A stretch of 8,761 bases of DNA. Origin: Peptoniphilaceae bacterium (GTDB lineage Bacteria; Bacillota; Clostridia; Tissierellales; Peptoniphilaceae). The DNA is taken from contig JASBZD010000138.1 in assembly GCA_029983595.1 (NCBI GenBank), positions 1-8,761 of the forward strand, given 5' to 3'. Shown here in pieces: positions 6,101 through 8,761 of the stretch. The translations under genes and the position numbers were made by a program. Positions within the stretch are counted from its first letter, which is position 1; the number at the start of each line of letters is the position of its first letter. The notes beneath the pieces were generated by a model. That model worked only from the letters and a program-made list of their open reading frames with translations, made no database searches and was not told the DNA's origin.

Positions 6101-8761
6101 TATATAAGTTACTTCTTTTGTACCTACTTCACCAGGAGTAGTTACTCTAGTTGTTCCAACTGCTAGGTCTGGGTTTTCTTTTGTAATTACCTTATATGGA
6201 ATTTCTTCCTCGTCTTTGTGAGTTACATCTCCAGTAAAGTCCTTGCTACCTATTCTGATAACACCTTTCTCTGGTTCTACTCTTTCTACCTTAGGTTCCC
6301 CTACGATTTCAGAGTTTACGATATTCCATGTAGTTTTCTTTGTGCCATTTGTACCTGGTTCTATTACGTATTTTTCAGCCTCAAGGGTTTCATCATATTC
6401 TACTTTATAATCAAATGGGATGGTCTCTGTAATAACTTTGGTGTTTTCTGTCTTTGTACCTACTTTTATAATATGTGTTACAGGTTCAGTTGTGGTTGCT
6501 TCTTTCTCTACAGAAGGGTCACCATTTTTAGTACCATCACTGTTGTATTGTTGCTTGTAGGTTACTTCTTTAACCCCGTCTTTACCCTGTTGTATTATTT
6601 CTTGTTCACCACTTTTTATGTTTGGATCTTGTTGGATTTCTACAGAGTATGATATAGGTTCTTTTTCAGTATATGTTCTCTCATATGGTTTAGTAGCCTG
6701 AGTTTTAAACTCTGCATAAGTTCTTCTGATATGATATATAGGTTCACCATTTTCATCTACTTTTACAGGATCCTTGTAGTAGGCAGTTACAGGAACTCTT
6801 AGAGTGTATTCACCAATTACTTCATTTGGAGTAGTAGCAGTAATGTTACCAGTTTTTTCATCTTCTATAGTAACTGTCCATAGGTTACCGTGGTCGTCTT
6901 CATTATATTTAGAGTCTAGCTCTATCCTATCTGGCTGTACTGTATCTGGATCTTCATCATAGGATGGAGTGCTGGTAATCTTTGTACTTGGCTCATCTTT
7001 TTTTATTTCATACTTTGGAGTTTCGATTGCTTCCTTATTTACTCTAAAGATTAGTGGAAAGTCTTTTGTCGAACCATTTGTAAATTTAAATTCTACAGAA
7101 AGAGACATCTCATCCCCTCTTACAGCATTTAAAGGAGGGGTGACGTTGAAGGTTTTGGCTTCTTCATCTATATCTACCTTCCAACCATCTTCATTCACAT
7201 AGCTATTTTCCCCTACTTCTATAAGATTATTTGTATCTAATTTTCTTTCAGCTATTTCATCTGACAATGCAGCATCAAGGTCTGATTTAAGAACTGAATT
7301 GTAGGCATTGTATTTTTCCTCTACTTTAGTAGGCTTGCCAGCTGTTACCCTATTAATCTTGTCGGTAGTATCTTTTCCATCTCGCCAGTATGTTACATCA
7401 TAGTTTGAGTGGTCATCTAGTGAGATTTCAAACCTACCTAGGGTGTTGAAGTTATCGTATCTTACTTTATTATAGGTATTTACTGTAACAGGGTCTTCTT
7501 TTGTATCTGTACCAGTATCATTTGCAATTTCATTAGTTATGGTTTTTGACCCTGATTCTATATCGGGAGCATCGGGTTCAATTCCTCCATAGTCTTTATA
7601 AAGGGTTGATATTTCATCATCTGTTCTAGGTCTAATAAATAGTTCTACTTCTAGATCTTTATAATCTTTTAAATCTCCATTAAAAACAGAGTTTTCATCT
7701 TTTATTGCACCTTCTGGTAGCTTCAGCTTGACAGATTCGCCATCAAAAAACACTCTTACATCATCTAGCTCTTTACCAGTCCTTGTATAAACCCTGCCTG
7801 TAATACGGTTTGTAGCATCTTGATCTAAATTGTTTATTGTAATACTAGTATCATACACTCCATCAGATATTTTGCGTGGTGTATATTTTTTAGTAACAGG
7901 TATATCGTTTAGTTTGTCATTTTCATTTACTGAACTTTTGTCTACACTAATGATATCTCCATTATTGTTCTCATTAGGATATGGTATTTGATGGCCCGCA
8001 ACACTATGGTTTGTCCCCCCAAACTGACTATCATTTTCAGATGGTGGAGTTGTATATCTACCAGATATCGCAAAAATAGTTTCGCCTTTTCTTTCATTGA
8101 TAGTTTTTAGATCATCCAGACTCATGGCATAGTTCAAATTCAACAGATGTCTTCCTGATGTGCTCACAGATAGACCACTAGTCGGCTTAAAGTTGACCGC
8201 ATCATCTTTTCCAGCTAGACTTTCATTTTCAGATTTGAATTTAATTGAACTTTGATCTAATACACCATTTGTTTTGTTAAAACTATCACTGTAGTACAGA
8301 TCATCAATGGCCCTATTAGTAGTATCGACTCTAATCGCAATCTCAAAGTAACCAGGATCGCTATAATTTGGGTTAGCTTTAACTAGACGATAGCTTATTG
8401 CATCATTTACTTTCTTATAGCCATCAGGTGCTTGTGTATTTAAATTGTAGGCATTTGCTTTTTCTACTTTCTGTTCACTATCTTTTACAGATTCACCAGT
8501 GGCTATTGGAGCTCCTTCTTCTACCAAAGGAAATTCAATACCTTCCTCTGTCATTAAGCCTCTTCTAGTTCTTACCTTAGGATCTGTCTCGTCTTTTGGT
8601 AGAGCTTCGGCTGATAATAAAGCTTCTTTGGCTAGTTTATCTGCATTTTCAGCTTGTACTATATTTTCTGGTGTTTTTTCTTCTAATTTATTTTCAGCTG
8701 ATTCTACTGATTTAGGATCTACATTTATAGATTCAGCAGGTTTTACTTCTTCAGATTTTGG
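2..8761 (-). CDS. Giant G5-repeat cell-surface adhesin, partial at both ends
   Basis: One uninterrupted frame of 2,920 codons reads through the whole window on the minus strand; start and stop lie outside. The translation is acidic and rich in Thr, Val, Glu and Lys. A non-repetitive head (residues 1-694) is followed by 27 tandem repeats of about 69-93 residues and a Pro/Glu/Lys-rich tail. Most repeats carry G5 hallmarks: an IP[FY] strand, a D-x-x-L-x-x-G turn, paired glycines near the middle, and a closing V-I-x-V-G-T-K. G5 domains are known from wall-anchored adhesins such as SasG and Aap, where they form long thin stalks for adhesion and biofilm accumulation. By inference this protein is secreted and wall-attached, with the head displayed on a stalk. 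No signal peptide, YSIRK motif or LPXTG signal is visible, since both termini are missing. The frame is consistent at every repeat boundary checked, so there is no sign of frameshift. The exact ligand is unknown. Confidence 0.95.
182..349 (-). other. Proline-rich hinge and short non-repeat segment after the stalk
   Basis: Residues 2805-2860 follow the last G5 repeat. The first part is proline-rich (PVPTPDNPIIPEPPRPSNPP) and then SSDTGEIFIPEDDDKI. A short segment of different character follows, IRYYPRIIEALELTNATYFED, with aromatic and aliphatic residues that could form a small helix or strand pair. I do not recognise it. It separates the proline hinge from the Glu/Lys-rich tail. Confidence 0.6.
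350..907 (-). repeat. Two 279-bp tandem DNA repeats
   Basis: The units at 350-628 and 629-907 have the same length, 93 codons, and differ at scattered positions. The linker DNA before R26 (near 851-907) and before R27 (near 572-628) is almost identical, as is the stretch encoding PVTRVIRVGTK after R25 and R26. The similarity is in DNA as well as protein, so the duplication is recent or kept alike by recombination. Copy number could vary between strains. Confidence 0.8.
350..1168 (-). repeat. Stalk repeats R25-R27: near-identical G5 repeats with proline-rich linkers
   Basis: R25 908-1168, R26 629-907 and R27 350-628 are the most canonical G5 repeats here. All share IPF[ED]T, L-E-A-G-K-V, a V-x-G-E-R-x-I-x-T-K-like core, VVKDG and PVTRVIR[VI]G. 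Each is preceded by a proline linker: CPVPEEPEKPVDKD before R25, and PEAPSPEEPTPTPTPED before both R26 and R27. With linkers, R26 and R27 are exactly 279 bp each and read almost the same in DNA. The proline linkers make this part resemble the wall-spanning segment of other surface proteins, by inference close to the wall. Confidence 0.88.
1169..2581 (-). repeat. Stalk repeats R19-R24: three two-repeat G5 cassettes
   Basis: Six G5 repeats alternate between two forms: R19 2354-2581, R20 2114-2353, R21 1874-2113, R22 1631-1873, R23 1415-1630, R24 1169-1414. Odd repeats have a Thr run after the central glycine (EKTTTTTT, SKTTTTSTT, EKTTTITH), then IVNG in R19 and R21, and EITKEA or VTKEPV near the end. 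Even repeats have V-x-V-[KE]-[DN]-G-V-A-[GK] and closing [KR]-x-I-[IQ]-x-V-G-T. The pairs measure 468, 483 and 462 bp. R23 is the most divergent: it has EVAYET instead of an IP[FY] strand and lacks the glycine pair spacing (VESGVVGEK). The Thr-rich runs and valine strands fit a thin extended beta stalk. Confidence 0.8.
2582..3493 (-). repeat. Stalk cassette V: G5 repeats R15-R18 (A-B-C-D)
   Basis: A complete cassette of 912 bp, the same length as cassette III: R15 (A) 3284-3493, R16 (B) 3041-3283, R17 (C) 2816-3040, R18 (D) 2582-2815. R15 has YYIVENSEV. R16 opens DYTGTIMH with RENPEMLLG and VPVKNGA-type residues (IPVKNGAQD). R17 lacks IP[FY] (AEVGVEVEIKNDPELDLG) and has VPGKVENVVTTEYNPATGK. 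R18 opens DLVGTQEF with REDPNLEAG and AKNGQV. R18 also shares ITKEPVKQIIRVGTK with the next repeat class, so it marks the transition. Confidence 0.85.
3494..3949 (-). repeat. Stalk cassette IV: shortened pair of G5 repeats R13 (A), R14 (D)
   Basis: R13 (3734-3949) is subtype A, with EYKIENSKVVEGS. R14 (3494-3733, 80 residues) has subtype D features: FDPTLKAGEKVV, SNGSKERE, IEDGKVVNTKTGEYEE and closing VIKVGS, followed by LTKGE as at other D-to-A junctions. The B and C repeats of the complete cassettes are missing, so this looks like an in-frame loss of two repeats. R14 opens GTLEG where other D repeats open D-[FYL]-x-G. Confidence 0.8.
3950..4861 (-). repeat. Stalk cassette III: G5 repeats R9-R12 (A-B-C-D)
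   Basis: A complete cassette of 912 bp: R9 (A) 4649-4861, R10 (B) 4412-4648, R11 (C) 4187-4411, R12 (D) 3950-4186. R9 has EWTIENSKVVGNP. R10 opens DFTGVATH with RENPDLPVG and DIKNGD. R11 lacks the IP[FY] strand (EVQPEIDYVYDD) and has TPGEVKTVI and DTETGE. R12 opens DFTGEYKY with VNITNGQAATPSYGDYEE. R11 is exactly as long as R7 and R17 (75 residues), and R12 as long as R8 (79 residues). Confidence 0.85.
4862..5785 (-). repeat. Stalk cassette II: G5 repeats R5-R8 (A-B-C-D)
   Basis: A complete four-repeat cassette of 924 bp: R5 (A) 5570-5785, R6 (B) 5324-5569, R7 (C) 5099-5323, R8 (D) 4862-5098. R5 carries LTIENSKV. R6 opens DFSGSVSH and has AIKNGAADG. R7 has a weakened first strand (GDIPVDITYKYDP) and TPGKVETIITNEYNPETGK. 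R8 opens DYTGTFEH and has FTNGDIAEKSYSDW, closing EIIRVGS. It repeats in the next cassette at the same subtype order with 912-921 bp offsets. Confidence 0.85.
5786..6451 (-). repeat. Stalk cassette I: G5 repeats R2 (A), R3 (B), R4 (C/D mosaic)
   Basis: Three repeats: R2 at 6242-6451, R3 at 5993-6241, R4 at 5786-5992. R2 is subtype A (70 residues, TTWNIVNSEIVGEPKV, closing VIRIGSK). R3 is subtype B (83 residues, opening DFTGDVTH, with KENPDLAVG and VPVRNGA, closing VVEIGTK). R4 is only 69 residues. Its first half (VEIPFNTEYKYDATLKAGE) resembles subtype D, its second half (SYDPATKS, VTAPTNRVVRVGG) resembles subtype C, and it joins the next A repeat as D repeats do. R4 is therefore probably a fused C/D repeat left by an in-frame recombination. 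Confidence 0.8.
6452..6679 (-). repeat. G5-like repeat R1, first of the stalk
   Basis: Residues 695-770 form the first stalk repeat. It has the G5 order: an opening strand (EKEPISYSVEIQQDP), a GEQEIIQQGKDGVKEVTYK core with paired glycines, and the closing PVTHIIKVGTK. The IP[FY] motif is altered to PISY. A hairpin YNSDGTKNGDP is longer than in the following repeats. It fits none of the A-D subtypes cleanly and probably caps the stalk where it meets the head. Confidence 0.8.
6707..6931 (-). other. Rib/YPDG-like beta module 2
   Basis: Residues 611-685 repeat the plan of the module before it: LWTVTIEDEKTGNITATTP, then GEYTLRVPVTAYYKD and a closing strand YHIRRTYAEF. The W-T-V-x-I-x-D-x-x-T-G-x-I-T-A-T-T-P core is close to the Rib/YPDG consensus. 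Before the closing strand there is an extra hairpin, KVDENGEPIY. It sits directly before the first G5 repeat, joined by a short TQATKPYE linker. Family membership is inferred from motif order; a generic Ig-like stalk domain remains possible. Confidence 0.5.
7040..7240 (-). other. Rib/YPDG-like beta module 1
   Basis: Residues 508-574 contain DGWKVDIDEEAKTFNVTPP, then a V-R-G-D-E turn and strands SLSVEFKFTNGS and FPLIFRV. The order W-x-V-x-I, acidic turn, T-P, a glycine turn, then V-E-F-x-F-x-[NDG]-G-S resembles the Rib/YPDG family of small immunoglobulin-like surface domains, where the last motif is typically V-T-Y-P-D-G-S. These usually act as spacer or stalk modules. The assignment rests on motif order only. 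Confidence 0.5.
7241..8557 (-). other. Non-repetitive N-terminal head (A-like region)
   Basis: Residues 69-507 have no internal repeats and a balanced composition with alternating hydrophobic and polar residues, suggesting beta-rich folded domains. Visible landmarks are GYFEIAIRVDTTNRAIDDLY (around residues 130-155), ETIFAISGRYTTPPSE near residue 225, ITGRVYTRTGKELDDVRVFF near residue 320, and YDNFNTLGRFEISLDDHS followed by YDVTYWRDGKD in the last third. I recognise no named domain or catalytic motif. By position at the tip of the G5 stalk this is the likely ligand-binding part, equivalent to the A region of SasG-like proteins. Its boundaries and number of domains are estimates, and the function is inferred from position alone. 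Confidence 0.6.
8558..8761 (-). other. Charged N-terminal spacer ending in RTRRG
   Basis: Residues 1-68 of the visible protein are low in complexity and rich in Lys, Glu, Ala, Pro and Ser, including PKSEEVKPAES and a probably helical NADKLAKEALLSAEAL stretch. They end in a basic VRTRRG (RTRR at residues 64-67) just before the folded-looking head. In many Gram-positive wall proteins such a segment lies between the signal peptide and the ligand-binding region. By inference the signal peptide lies shortly beyond base 8761. The RTRR cluster could be a processing site or only a boundary; the sequence does not decide. Confidence 0.7.

Noticed and set aside
5033..6652. Longer plus-strand open frames of 120-147 codons, Phe/Tyr/Cys- or Ser-rich, some resembling membrane proteins
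   Set aside because: They are antisense to R1-R8, where the minus-strand frame has clear domain signatures on every line. The apparent hydrophobicity comes from reading complementary strand codons.
350..6679. Possible CRISPR array or non-coding satellite because of regular repeats
   Set aside because: Units are 207-279 bp, always a multiple of three, keep one reading frame and vary as protein domains do. There are no short identical repeats with unique spacers.
8558..8761. Signal peptide or YSIRK motif at the N-terminal edge
   Set aside because: No hydrophobic core, start codon with ribosome-binding site, or YSIRK-like sequence is present; the stretch is charged and lies downstream of any signal peptide.
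1..8761. Mobile element, toxin-antitoxin, phage or defence system
   Set aside because: A single structural surface-protein gene fills the window; no transposase, recombinase, inverted terminal repeats or catalytic motifs were seen.

Overview
The whole window is the inside of one very large minus-strand gene. A single reading frame runs without a stop from base 8761 to base 2: 2,920 codons, open at both ends. Neither the start codon nor the stop codon is in the window. There is no intergenic DNA, RNA gene, promoter, terminator or second gene. Residue numbers below count from base 8761.

The product is a giant cell-surface adhesin of the G5-repeat type, related in plan to SasG/Aap and other wall-anchored fibrillar proteins. 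From N to C terminus it has: (1) a charged low-complexity stretch ending in RTRR (residues 1-67); (2) a non-repetitive, probably beta-rich head (about 68-507); (3) two short modules resembling Rib/YPDG surface domains (508-574 and 611-685); (4) a stalk of 27 tandem G5 or G5-like repeats, here R1 (N-terminal) to R27 (C-terminal), residues 695-2804; (5) a proline-rich then Glu/Lys-rich tail (2805-2920) that leaves the window before any anchoring signal.

The stalk has a layered order. R2-R18 are built from four repeat subtypes, A-B-C-D, in cassettes of about 912-924 bp. One cassette is a reduced A-D pair, and one is a three-repeat form ending in a C/D mosaic. R19-R24 are three two-repeat cassettes of 462-483 bp. 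R25-R27 are closely similar single repeats joined by proline-rich linkers, the last two on an exact 279-bp period. The repeats therefore look more homogeneous toward the presumed wall-proximal end.

The organism is most likely a low-GC Gram-positive bacterium (Bacillota). The evidence is the AT-rich sequence, AGA as the favoured arginine codon, frequent ATA isoleucine, and the wall-protein architecture. An anaerobic coccus of the Anaerococcus/Peptoniphilus group is a plausible guess, but nothing in the window proves it. I see no multi-gene system here; the interest lies in the repeat architecture of the stalk.
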